A DNA stretch of 64,000 nucleotides. Source: Haematobia irritans (taxonomy: Eukaryota; Arthropoda; Insecta; Diptera; Muscidae). Location: NCBI RefSeq assembly GCF_050003625.1, contig NC_134397.1, forward strand, positions 153,036,691 through 153,100,690. Direction: 5' to 3'. The notes beneath the pieces are model-generated. The model worked only from the letters and a program-made list of their open reading frames with translations, did no database searches and was not told where the DNA came from. How positions within the stretch are numbered: the stretch's first letter is position 1; each line of letters starts with the position of its first letter. This document shows, piece by piece, positions 34,121 through 45,114 of the stretch. Both the position numbers and the translations under genes were made by a program.

Positions 34121-34237
34121 TACATGTAGGCATAAGCGTAGGAAGGCCTTTGGGGAGGGGGCTTAGACCCCCCAGAAAAATTTTAGCCCCCCAGAATTTG
34201 AAAACCTATTTACGATTTTAAATTTTTATAAAAATTA

Positions 34238-34340
34238 AACAAGTATATACAACCGCACAAAGTTCCGCTAATCTAAAATGCACAATCGAATTACTTGGGT
34301 AGTGGTAGCAGTTGCCGATTGCAATGTTTGAAGTCTGATA
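34238..34340 (+). repeat. Degraded family A 5' terminus
   Basis: AACAAGTATATACAACCGC and ACAATCGAATTACTTGGGT are family A start text, truncated where family B starts. Confidence 0.65.
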
Positions 34341-35952
34341 TTTATACCCTTCACCACTATTGTGGTACAGAGTATAATAAGTTTGTGCATTTGTATGTAA
34401 CGCCAAGAAGGAAAAGTCTGAGATCCATCGTTTAGTATACCGATCGTCTTAGAATTAAATTCTGAGTCGATTTAGCGATGTCCGTCTGTCCGTCCGTCTG
34501 TCTGTAACATATATGTAATTTTGTGTGCAAAGTACAGCTCGCAGTTTAAGTCCGATCGTCCTCAAATTCGGCACAGAGTTTTACATTGGCTCAAAGACAA
34601 TCGCTAATGATTTTGAAAAAAAATCGGTTCGGATTTAGATATAGCTGCCATATATATTTATCACCGATTTGGTTATAATAGACGTATTTATCAACGTATT
34701 TTCTCAACACATCTGTCAGCCAAATATTTTGGGACTTTCGAAAGATATGCGAAATATTAGCCAAATCGATTCAGATTTAGATATAGCTCCCATATATATC
34801 TTTCGTCCGATTTGAACTTAAATGTCCTTAAAAGTACAGCTCGCAGTTTAAGTCCGATCGTCCTCAAATTCGGCACAGAGTTTTACATTGGCTCAAAGAC
34901 AATCGCTAATGATTTTGAAAAAAAATCGGTTCGGATTTAGATATAGCTGCCATATATATTTATCACCGATTTGGTCATAATGCGAAATATTAGCCAAATC
35001 GATTCAGATTTAGATATAGCTCCCATATATATCTTTCGTCCGATTTGAACTTAAATGTCCTCAAAAGCCAGAGTTTTGTCCTGATTTGCTTCAATGTTTG
35101 CACAAGGAGTACATTTAATAGTATCATTAAGTGTACCAAATTTCGTTGAAATCGGTTCGGATTTTGATATAGCTCGCATATATATGTTTTGTCTGATTTT
35201 CACTTATATATCTTTCGCCCGACTTAGACTCATATGGCCTCAAAAGTTACAGGTTTGCACTGATTTGCTTAAAATTTTGCACAAAGAGTACGTTTAATAG
35301 TATCGTTAAGCATGCCAAATTTCGTTCAAATCGGTTAAGATTTTGATATAGCTCCCATATATATCTTTCGCCCGATTTACACCCATATGACCATGGAGGC
35401 CAAAATTACTCTTCCATTTACGTTTTTGCTGATATAGCAGGATTATTATTCTAACTATGCATGTCAAAATTGGTCAAAATCGGTTCATATTTACATAAAG
35501 CTCCCATATATATGTACGCCAGAGTAGGGGAAATATGGTAGAATGTTTCATATTTTAGACCCATTTCCAATGGGAATTTCCTCCAATTGACTGAGAGTTT
35601 GATTGATAGTTTCCACAGAGAATACATTTAATATGCTATTTAAGTGTGTCATCCTGATCTAATATGGCCAAAATATCCACATTTTACACAAAATTCTGGG
35701 ATGATTTCCCCATATCGTATTCATAACCGATTAGTTAGCTGATTTAATTTTTAATTCTAGCGATTTTGGAAAAGTACAAAAAATTGTCTCCAAATCGTTT
35801 CAGATATAAATATTTGTATATGGCAATATAAACCTTGATAATAACTGCCAACAAATTTGAAGGAGTTTAGATGGTAACACAAATTTTGGCCTACATAATG
35901 GTGAAGGGCATAATATAGTCGGCCACGCCCGGCTTTAGACTTTACTTACTTT
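34341..35952 (+). repeat. Family B, complete copy
   Basis: From TACCCTTCACCACTATTGTG and GTAACGCCAAGAAGGAAAAG through the CCGTCTGTCCGTCCGTCTG tract, monomers (GATATAGCTCCCATATATAT) and GGGGAAATATGGTAGAATG, to the terminus AGTCGGCCACGCCCGGCTTT near 35920-35952. About 140 bp around CTCAAATTCGGCACAGAG is duplicated at a 302-bp offset (34561, 34863). Confidence 0.85.
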
Positions 35953-36836
35953 CATTGAAAATATAACATCCAAACGTTCGCTATTTAATGTAATGATTTA
36001 AATTGTTTTGTTGGCTCAATTTTATAAACAAATTTCGTTAATATCCTCTACCAGTGTATATTAAATCGCTTTAAAAAATCGATCAATACACGCACTGATA
36101 TATGCCCTGACAAATATAGTCCCTTTGAAACTTCAAAACTACTTTCGTTTATTATTGTAGGAATCTTGTGAATAACGATTTCTTTTTAATTTGTAGCACG
36201 TATTTTTCTATATATCCGGTATTTCATTTTGATGAATAACTGTGGGTGTGAAAACATTGATGCCATATCGTAGTGGATGTTAATATGTTTTTCTTGGCAT
36301 TTCTTATTTCCGATGCAACAAATGATTTGCATCCATAGCAAATAAAAAATAATTGGTCTCACATAAAAAAATTGTTTACATATTCATTAAAAAAACAGCA
36401 AACAAAGAGCAAAAAAGCTGTAGCAAATGGTGCAGTTTGAAAATATCGTTTTATGAAAATGATTTCATATTTTTCAATGCTTCTGGGCTTCAAATTAGCT
36501 TTTGTGTTCATTGAAATTGATTTTTAATGGCAATCATTTAGCACTGATAGATGTTCATCAAAGGAGGCAAGTGTTTGTAAAGTAGATGTTACAGGTTCGC
36601 ACGTTTTATTTAGGTTGAGGAATGTGTTCCAAACCAGATGTATGATACAAAAGTCCCGACATCTTTCCTAACTTCGTCATAAAGGCTTGAAGGAAAAAGG
36701 CAAGACCAGAGGGATGATATCTGAAAAGTAAGGACAGAATGATCTTCTTTGGTATTAAATTTCGTTTCCGAAAAAATTAGCAGTTTTTTGTGTTTGAGTG
36801 TATGACGATTCCGGACTTCGTAAACCCCAATTGAAA
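35953..36836. other. No gene seen
   Basis: AT-rich. A 76-codon minus-strand frame (36840-36610) has no recognisable similarity or start context. Confidence 0.4.
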
Positions 36837-37123
36837 ACAAGTATATACGGCAGTAAGTTCGGCCAGGCCGAATCTTATGTACCCTCCACCATGGATTGCG
36901 TAGAAACTTCTACTAAAAACGGTCATCCATAATTAAATTACTTGGGTTTCGGCCGATGGCAAGGCATTTTAAAACTTCTTAACATCATCTTCTAAATTGT
37001 AAGTTAGTATATGCGGGATATATAGTAGACAAAAGAAGGGTCGATTAAATACGTATATATTCAGTTCTTTAGCGATTTATATAGGGAAGAAATAATTACG
37101 AACCTATATTAACTTTTGTGCTG

Positions 37124-37182
37124 TAATTATAGAGCCAGAATTGAAATATGACCCCCATATTTCAATACTGGCTCTATAATTA
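37124..37182. repeat. Near-perfect 27-bp hairpin, 5-nt loop
   Basis: Arms 37124-37150 and 37156-37182 pair with one mismatch (GAGCCAGAATTGAAATATG against CATATTTCAATACTGGCTC) around loop ACCCC. A second palindrome CTATATACAATTGTATATAG follows at 37184-37203. Lies within the family A 5' domain. Confidence 0.85.
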
Positions 37183-37661
37183 CTATATACAATTGTATAT
37201 AGTCCCCATATACTATATACAATTACGAACACGAGTCTACCAAAAATGGCACATTTTTTTTTCTGTTTGGTAGATTGGTAGAATTCTTGATATTTTGGAA
37301 GATTTTGCAAAATATTCCTCTCCAACTATCAATTGCTTCATGAATTTTTTATAGAAATAACATTTTGACAAAATTTTCTACAGAAATAAAATTCTGACAA
37401 AACTTTCTATAGAAATAAAATTTTGACAACATTTTCTATAGTAATAAATTTTTGACAACAATTTGTATAGCAATTATATTTTGACAAAATTTCCTAAATG
37501 CATAAAATCTTGACAAAATGTTCTATAGAAATAAAATTTTGACAACATTTTCTATAGAAATATAAAATTTTGACAAAATTTTCTATGGCAATAAAATTTT
37601 GGTAGATTATTTTTGGCTCGAGTGGCAATCGTGATTTTTCTGTGATTGGGGATCGGTTTAT

Positions 37662-39574
37662 TGTATAATACATGTAACGCATTTATTGAACCACATAATA
37701 ACCACAAGATGTTTTCCCAAAGAATGGAAATGTGCAAAAATTATTCCCATACCTAAATCTAATACTGCACTGAAAAAACAGTGAACCCACCAGGAAAGAA
37801 AATTTTAGTTAATTGTTGATAAATTTGATTAATTGTAGAAAATTTTAACTAAACAGTATTATAAACGCAGATGTCGCTCCGATTTCGCAAAAACAAGTAA
37901 AAAATTTTCGACAAATTTGAGAAGATTTATCAGACAAAATTATTATTTTTCACTTATTAAAGAAAATTTCGTAGTTTGAAGGAAAAAATTGGAAGTCAAA
38001 ATTGCAAAAATGTCTTTAGTGCCATACGAAGTTCATGATGGACGCATTATTGGTAAAATTTACAAATATTAAGGAATTCTGAACTATTTTGTGGGAGACA
38101 CGAATTTAGTTCATCTTTATACTTCAATTGTGTATAATTTTTTCTTCTGCTTTAGTTAAGTTAACTTACGTAAGCAAAAAATTGTTAATGGCATGGAAAC
38201 TTTCTTAAAACGTAATAATTCCATGAACTAAAAGAGAATAAAATCAGCTTTAGTGAAATATAGGGTTCACTTTTTTTTGAGTGTGAATACAGGCCAATAG
38301 CCATACTGCCATTCTTATCTAAAGTATTAGAAAGAATACTACATTGTCAAATATTTGAATTCATCTGTCATCATAAACTTCTAACTGATCATCAATCCGG
38401 GTTTCGACCAAAAAATAGCTGTGTCACAGCCCTACTAGAAGTCATAGAATCAATACGTGAAGGTCTGGACAAGAATCAAGTATCTATATTGGTTCTATTA
38501 GATCATTCTAAAGCTTTTGACAGTGTCCACCACCCTACACTTTGCCAAAAACTAGCGAATATGTTTAACTTTTCTGCTATTTCAATTGAACTGATGGAAT
38601 CATATTTATGCGGCAGATATCAATACACTGTTCAAGGTGATCGATGTTCATCTTGCATTGCGGCAGGAAAGGGTGTACCTCAAGGTTCGATACTTGGACC
38701 GTTACTATATACAATGTATTCGAATGACCTCCCACAACAAGTGCAACATTCTAACATTAGGATGTATGCAGATGATGTCCAACTGTACGCTTCATGTGAT
38801 ATTACTTTTCTAAATGATTATGTGGCAAAAATTTCTGATGACCTTAGCAGTATACACCGATGGGCAAAAGGAAATGGATTAAGTCTTAACCCAAAGAAGT
38901 CCAAGATGATATTAATACGCAAACGTAGTCTTAACGTCGGGGAGTTTAATCTTTTCTTGGCAGGGGAAAGAATTGAATCAGTTAATAAAGCAAAAAATCT
39001 TGGAATAATATTTAATGAGTTTTTGGATTGGACTGACCACATAAGTGTAGTGTGTGGCAAAATATATGGAATGCTTCGTAATCTCTGGGCTACCTTTACA
39101 TTTACACCATTCAATATCAGAATGCTTTTGGCCAAATCTTACTTAATACCGACCCTATTATATGGCTGCGAAATTTTTGCTGGCTGCAATACTCAGGATT
39201 TTAAGAAACTGAAAACAACATTTAATAGTATAACTCGTTATTTTTTTGGTCTGAAACGATTTGACCGAGTTTCACCATACAATAGTCAAGTTCTCAAAAT
39301 GCCATTTGACAAATATTTGATATTTAGAACTGTTACATTCCTACATAAGATTATCGTAACAATGGAACCAACACATATTTATAATCATCTATCATTCTGC
39401 AGATCTAACAGAGGACGCAACATATGCCAGATTCCCCATAGATCAATGATATCAGGACAATTTATAATACGAGCAATACGTCTCTGGAACCAAGTACCTA
39501 ATGATATCCAAACAATCCACAACACTGGAAAATTTAAACGTCATTTAGTTAATTTTTATTTAAATAACAATTAA
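37662..39574 (+). pseudogene. LINE reverse transcriptase ORF2, 5'-truncated and interrupted
   Basis: With the MITE and one TG copy left out, a single frame runs from HVTHLLNHIITTRCFPKEWK (37670s) through IIPIPKSNTEYRPIAILPF across the insertion site to TAA at 39574, with no stop or frameshift. Reverse-transcriptase blocks are visible: QSGFRPKNSCVTALLEV, LLDHSKAFDSVHH (first catalytic Asp), GVPQGSILGPLLY, MYADDVQLY (catalytic DD), NGLSLNPKKSKMI and KNLGIIFNEFLDW. The C-terminal LIPTLLYGCEIFAGC and RSNRGRNICQIPHRSM regions follow. There is no RNase H. The endonuclease and ORF1 are missing, so it is a dead-on-arrival copy, but the clean frame suggests a recent insertion before the MITE arrived. 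Confidence 0.9.
37768..38283 (-). mobile_element. MITE B (516 bp), copy 2
   Basis: CACTGAAAAAACAGTGAACC to GTTCACTTTTTTTTGAGTG, flanked by TG (37766-37767, 38284-38285). Removing the element plus one TG restores the LINE codons for KSNTEYR, confirming the boundaries and the 2-bp duplication. Confidence 0.92.
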
Positions 39575-40611
39575 ATAATTAAATATTATTGCAGTAATAT
39601 TTTAATATTCAATATTTTCATTTATTTAAATCTACATTTAATTTTTTATTATTTTTTTATGTATCAAAATTGTATGTATTCAAAATGCTTAATATTGTTA
39701 TTTAAATGCTTATTTGTATACTCTTATATAATAGTTCTACATTTGCTTTCCGCACTTATAACTCTTCCCTAGTTAACAAAAATGATTCTAGTACAAAGTT
39801 ATAAGACATATGTCTTAATGTACTAGGAAGATTCAATGAATAAATAAATAAATAAAAAAAAAAAATAAAAAAATACAGATCGATACGGACCAATTTTGGC
39901 ATGGTTGTTATCGGCCATACACTATCGAAATGTACCAAATTTCAACCGGATCGCATGAATTTTGCTCCTTCAAGAGGCTCCGGAGGTCAAATCTGGGGTC
40001 GGTTTATATGGGTGCTATATATAATTATGAACCGATATGGACCAATTTTTGCGTGGTTGTTAGAGACCATGTACTTGTATCATGTACCAAATTTCAGCCG
40101 GATCGGATGAAATTTACTTCTATTCAGCGTTGCCAGAATTGTTTCACCAAAAACCGCTAGATTTGCCCAAAAAAATAGCTAAAAAAAGCTAAAAATGCTA
40201 AAAAAATAGCTAGAAAAAAAGCTAAATTTGTTTGTATCAAGTCACATTTTTGATTGAAATTTAACAAACTTAAAGGCTTTATTTCACTTACAATGCATAT
40301 TATTTTCATTTTAATTCCACTTCTGTGAGACTGTAACAATATCTAAGGCATATTAGCTCTGTTTGCGTATTCGATACATTTTGATTACTATCACAAATTT
40401 TTTACTGGAAGTCCTTCGTTTTTTGGGAGCTACCTTCCCAACACCTCTATTTTATTTACTTGTTATTTTAAAATATTAAATGATCTAAGCATGCTTTGGA
40501 TTTGGTAAAAAAATGATTTGTCATTTTTTTAAATAAAATTTTAGTTTGGTTTTGAAATTGTGAAAAATTCGAAATACATTACTTTTATTTAAATTGTAGA
40601 AAATACCTATA

Positions 40612-41017
40612 GTTTACATTTCCCAGTAAAAACATTTTCCTTTTCTTCATGAGCTATCAAAGCGCTTTAAAAACGTGCTAACGCCAACTTAAATTTCCAA
40701 ATTCAGTCTCGACTTCAAGTAGAAATTATTGTATATATACGTTTTTAAAATAAAGTGTTGAAAAACATCTTCTATTTTTGAACGCTATTTTGGTTTGTGG
40801 CAAAAACTCCTCACATTTAAAGACTATTTCATTAATTCTTCCTTCTTTCATGAAAACATACCCATTTTTAAGTTGAATCACTTAATTATAAGGACAAAAC
40901 GACTTTATCGTCTTTTGGACAAGGAAAACAGTTTATATAAAAGAAATTCACAAATGCTATTATAACCAAAATTCGCGTTCGTATTTTAAGGAGACGACAA
41001 TATTTTTTCAGTGCACA
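40612..41017 (-). mobile_element. MITE A, degraded, inside hAT H2 copy 1
   Basis: Reverse text AAGGAGACGACAATATTTTT then TCAGTG matches the MITE A start. The other end decays near TTTTCTTCATGAGCTATC. Present at the equivalent place in 55566-57234, so it entered before the two H2 copies diverged. Confidence 0.75.
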
Positions 41018-41325
41018 CAGCAATTCACATCTACTATTTTAATTTAGTAATATCGTAATAACTTTAGAATATTATAATAACATAAAAAGGATAAACGAGT
41101 CAAATGATAATATTCCCAATAATTTACTGACAGTTTATCTAACAAATTTGTATGGTAATAGTAGATTTAAAGTTTACGATAACTTTTATGTATATAATGA
41201 AAAAACTATACAACAAGGTGTATTTGCTACAAAAATGCCCGCATACTGGCTGGACTCATTATTAATTTTTCAACTGAGCTTTGAAATATGTGGAAACCCT
41301 TATACTTGCAGCAAGGCTTAGATAA

Positions 41326-42214
41326 GGTTAGGTTAGGTTAGGTTAAAGTGGCAGCCCGATTAAATTTCAGGCTCACTTAGACTATTCAGTCCATTGTGAT
41401 ACCACATTTAACTAAAAGTACCTATTACATATGGGCACTTCTAGTCTTAACCACTGAACCTTCTCTATTATTAACTTTTGTGGAACCAACCAGATTGCTC
41501 CAAAAACATTAACAAACTGCTTAAGTTAACGTTTTCCAGGTCAGCCAGTAATCTAAAGCTATATGCTCCTAAAATTCGCTTACGCCTTACACAAAAAGCA
41601 GGACACTCACACAAGAGGTGTTTAATTGATTCCTTTTCCTCCACGTCATGACAGCTTATACAATAGTCATTATACTTCGCACCTATAGTTTTTGCAAATT
41701 CGCCTATCAGGCAGCGACCCGTTATAGCAGATATTAGGAGTGCTATCTGACGCCTTGAGAACACTAGCATATCTAGTGTGCGGTTTAAGTTTAAATGGGG
41801 CCATATTTGCTTGGTGTCGTTACAACCCTTGCAATTTTCCCATCGAATATTGGCCATCATAACAGCCTTCTCACGCAGTAAGAGCTTGCAGGTGGCCAGA
41901 GGCATACCAACAGATTCTAGTTCCCCTGGAATATGTAAGGTAGTTCCTAGCCTTGCTAACACATCTGCTTCACAGTTCCCCGGTATGTTCCTATGACCAG
42001 GCACCCATATTAGGTGAATATTGTACTGCTCAGCCATCTCGTTGAGAGATTTGCGGCAGTCTATGGCCGTTTTTGAGTTAAGGAACACAGAGTCCAAGGA
42101 TTTTATTGCAGGTTGACTGTCTGAGTATATATTAATGCCAATATTTGTTGGAACATTACTTCTCAGCCAATTCACCACCTCTCTTATTGCCAATATTTCA
42201 GCCTGAAAAACACT
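41326..42214 (-). mobile_element. 5'-truncated LINE with RNase H (889 bp)
   Basis: Flanked by a 10-bp duplication GCTTAGATAA (41316-41325, 42215-42224). The empty site exists in the second H2 copy (AAGCCTTGCTGCC, near 55754-55766). The 3' end carries a 75-bp tail shared with the SINE and an (AACCT)n terminus. Truncated at its 5' end inside the RNase H domain. Confidence 0.9.
41471..42210 (-). CDS. LINE ORF2 C-terminal fragment: RNase H plus zinc-knuckle-like end
   Basis: An uninterrupted frame of about 245 codons from the truncation point to TAA at 41471. It opens with VFQAEILAIREVVNWLRSN (the catalytic Glu of RNase H), then NIYSDSQPAIKSL (Asp) and IWVPGHRNIPGNCEADVLA (WVPGH and the final Asp). 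The first catalytic Asp (usually in a TDGS motif) lies beyond the truncation. Downstream comes TKQIWPHLNLNRTLDM and a Cys/His cluster CISCHDVEEKESIKHLLCEC, a C-terminal motif common in RNase H-bearing LINEs of the LOA/I type. No lesions are seen, so the insertion is young, but there is no promoter or start and it should not be expressed as a normal protein. Confidence 0.85.
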
Positions 42215-43732
42215 GCTTAGATAAAAACGCCGATTTATCCATATTTCAATAGAAACACGTCGAAAATAAAAAAGCCAAAAATAGCTAAAAGGGTCATGAA
42301 AAAAAGCCAGAAAAAAAGCTAAAAGCTAAATGCATTTTTTTCCCGCTAAACGTCTTCAAAAAAAGCCAAATCTAGCGGGAAAAAAGCTAAATTGGCAACG
42401 CTGCTTCTATTTGAGGCCGCGCAAGCCAAATCTGGGGATAGGTTTATATGGGGGCTATATATAATTATGGACTGATATGAACCAATTCCTGCATGGTTGT
42501 TGGATACCATATACTAACTTCACGTACCAAATTTCAACCGAATTGGATGAATTTTGGTCTTCCAAGGGCTCCGGAAGTCAAATCTGGGCATCGGTTTATA
42601 AGGGGGCTATATATAATTATGGACCGATTTCGACCAATTTTTGCATGGTTGTTAGAGACCACATATTAACACCATGTACTAAATTGCAACCGGATAGGAT
42701 GAAATTTGCTTCTCTTAGAGGCTTCGCAAGCCAAATCTGGTGATCGGTTTATATGGGGGCTATATATAATTATGGACCGATGTGGCCCAATTTTTGCACG
42801 CTTTTTAGAGACCATATACTAACACAACGTACTAAGTTCAAACCGGATCGGATGAATTTTATTCCTCCAAGAGGCTCCGGAGGTCAAATCTGGGGATCGG
42901 TCTATATAAGGGTTATATATAATTATGGACCGATATGAACCAATTCTGACATGGTTGTTAGAGACCATGTACTTGTATCATGTACCAAATTTCAGCCAGA
43001 TCGGATGAAATTTACTTCTATTTGAGGCCGCGCAATCTGGGGATCGGTTTATATGGGGGCTATATATAATTATGGACTGATATGAACCAATTCCTGCATA
43101 CTAACATCACGTACTAAATTTCAACCGAATCGGATGAATTTTGGTCTTCCAAGGGGCTTCGGAGGTCAAATCTGGGGATAGGTTTATATGGGGGCTATAT
43201 ATAATTATGGACCGATTTCGACCAATTTTTGCATGGGTGTTTGAGGACATATACTAACACCATGTACCAAATTTAAGCTGGATCGGATGAAATTTGCTTC
43301 TCTTAGAGGCTCTGAAATCCAAATCGGGGTTTAATGGGGGCTATATATAATTATGGATCAATGTGGACCAATTTTTACATGGTTGTTAGAGACCATATAC
43401 TAACACCATGTACCAAATTTCACATTGGGGGTCCGTTTATATGGCTATACGTAAAAGTGGACCGATATGGCCCATTTGCAATACCATCCGACCTACATCA
43501 ATAACAACGACTTGTGCCAAGTGTCAAGTCGATAGCTTGTTTTGTTGGGAAGTTAGCGTGATTTCAAAAGACGGACGGACATGCTCAGATCGACTCAGAA
43601 TTTCACCACGACCCAGAATATATATACTTTATGGGGTCTTAGAGCAATATTTCGATGTATTACAAACGGAATGACAAAGTTAATATACCCCCATCCTATG
43701 GTGGAGGGTATAATTATAAAAATTATTTATTT

Positions 43733-43945
43733 GACAAAATATAACAGAATTTGTTTCTTTACATCCACAACATTGAATTCGGATCACACCTAAAGAAATG
43801 ACGCAAATTCAGTGCAACGGCTGTTGAAAGGGTGGACTTCGGTCCTATGACAAGCCCATGTTAAATTCATCGCTTCTGCGTCAATTTTGCACGACTTCCG
43901 TATCCAAAAAAACATTTTCATTACTTTTTTGGCGACACTTTTTTG
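43733..43945 (-). mobile_element. MITE E fragment
   Basis: Reverse counterpart of 58556-58760 (GCGTCAATTTTGCAC, ACATTTTCATTACTTTTTTG, CAAGCCCATGTTAAATTCAT). Truncated, lacking the CCCAGCAAAAAAA terminus (here GCTCCAGTT). Confidence 0.75.
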
Positions 43946-45114
43946 CTCCAGTTGATCGCAATTCTTACATTTACAGAAATACCATTATGTATTCGAATAA
44001 TTCAACATATTCACCAAAAGCTTTTCATTTCTGGTGCGATTCAGACGCTCTAAATGAACCAGGTTCTTAAAATGTTGCCCAAGACTTGTTCATGGGAAAC
44101 TGTCTATCAGGTTGTACTAGTAATCTGTCCCAGAACTTGTACTTTGGAATGAGTTCAAGTCGTGTCCTAAGATATAAATTTACCCCGTCAATGATTAGGT
44201 TTAGGTTTAGGTATAGTGGCAACCCGATATGTCAGGTTCACTTAGACTATTCAGTCCATTGTGATACCACAATGGTGAACCCCGTCAATGAAGGCTTCTA
44301 AACCGGCTAAATATGAACCAAATCGGTTTGATGGTCACATTGGTGCGGTGCCGCAAAGAATATAGTAAAGTCGGCTATTGTTTTTCAAATTGAGTGAATG
44401 GTCATTGATTTCGAGAACCTCCAGTAGTGATGACGAACGTTTCTATTGACTTCTCTCTTGTAAATTTCGATGGTGAACAACAGCTCAGTAAAACTTATTT
44501 ACAAATCGTCTGCATTTTTTTATACAACACACTCTAATGAATGCACTCATGTGTATGCCATTAAATGTCCTATTTAGTTATAACTAAAAATAAAACAATG
44601 AAATGTCATAAAAAAAACATATATCATTTATTAAAAGAAACGAAGTAACAACAAAAAAAACAAAAAAAAAAATTTCCAATAACAATAAATACCACATGTT
44701 TACATAACAGCGTACATGTGTTATTTGGTGGAACGGACGCTAACATTTGTGCATTCGTTCTCTGTTACATTTTCATGTATCCATCCTCTATTCACACCGA
44801 CCACAATGCAATGAATGGTCCCTTAATGGCATACAAATAAACAGAAAATATTTAAGCCACACGTACTATGTGGGGTCTTGTGCAATCATATGGTTCATGT
44901 TGCCATATACAAATTTATTCATATATATTCGTAAAATAATCCTTAAAATTGTATTCCAATACAAAGTCATACAACCGACATTGATACAAAATCCCAACAT
45001 AATATCAAGAGAAATGTGTCATTCGAAAACATGCCGAAAGTGAAATCCTTGAGTTCAAGGTATGTTCACTGAATACAAGTTCGTATTTTCAATGGATTAA
45101 AATTAGCTTCAACA
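43946..45114. other. No recognised gene; contains SINE tail at 44195-44278
   Basis: Several frames of about 70-98 codons on the plus strand are unsupported by motifs or start context. Apart from the SINE/LINE tail nothing is identified. Confidence 0.4.
44195..44278 (-). mobile_element. SINE/LINE 3' tail, 5'-truncated insertion (84 bp)
   Basis: AGGTTTAGGTTTAGG then AGTGGCAACCCGATATGTC, CTATTCAGTCCATTGTGATA. Flanked by the 13-bp duplication ACCCCGTCAATGA (44182-44194, 44279-44291). Confidence 0.9.

Larger units (their letters stand above)
37660..39871 (+). mobile_element. 5'-truncated non-LTR retrotransposon (CR1/Jockey-like)
   Basis: Begins inside the reverse-transcriptase frame at about 37660 and ends in an (AAAT)n/A-rich tail at about 39871. 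Interrupted by the 516-bp MITE B copy at 37768-38283. Inserted in family A. No clear target duplication is readable because the left flank has lost some monomer text. Confidence 0.85.
40125..42403 (-). mobile_element. Non-autonomous hAT-type element H2, copy 1, with nested insertions
   Basis: Termini CAGCGTTGCCA and TGGCAACGCTG, exact 8-bp duplication CTTCTATT (40117-40124, 42404-42411), and subterminal iterations of AGCTAAAAAA. Same element as 55566-57234 in opposite orientation. Contains a decayed MITE A (about 40612-41017) shared with the other copy, and a private LINE insertion (41326-42214). No transposase. Confidence 0.9.
36837..43712 (+). repeat. Family A copy with nested LINE and hAT insertions
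   Basis: The 5' terminus starts at about 36837 and a 29-bp array lies at 37335-37610. A LINE interrupts at about 37660-39871. Monomers resume (GGACCAATTTTGGCATGGTT), with the hAT at 40125-42403 in one of them, then further monomers and the 3' hairpin CCCCCATCCTATGGTGGAGG near 43690-43708. Without the two insertions it is about 2.4 kb. Confidence 0.85.

Noticed and set aside
41326..41346. (TTAGG)n as an interstitial telomere
   Set aside because: Only four or five units, always at the end of the SINE/LINE tail and inside target duplications. It is part of the retroelement.
41778..41996. Plus-strand frame within the second LINE
   Set aside because: Antisense shadow of the RNase H-region ORF.
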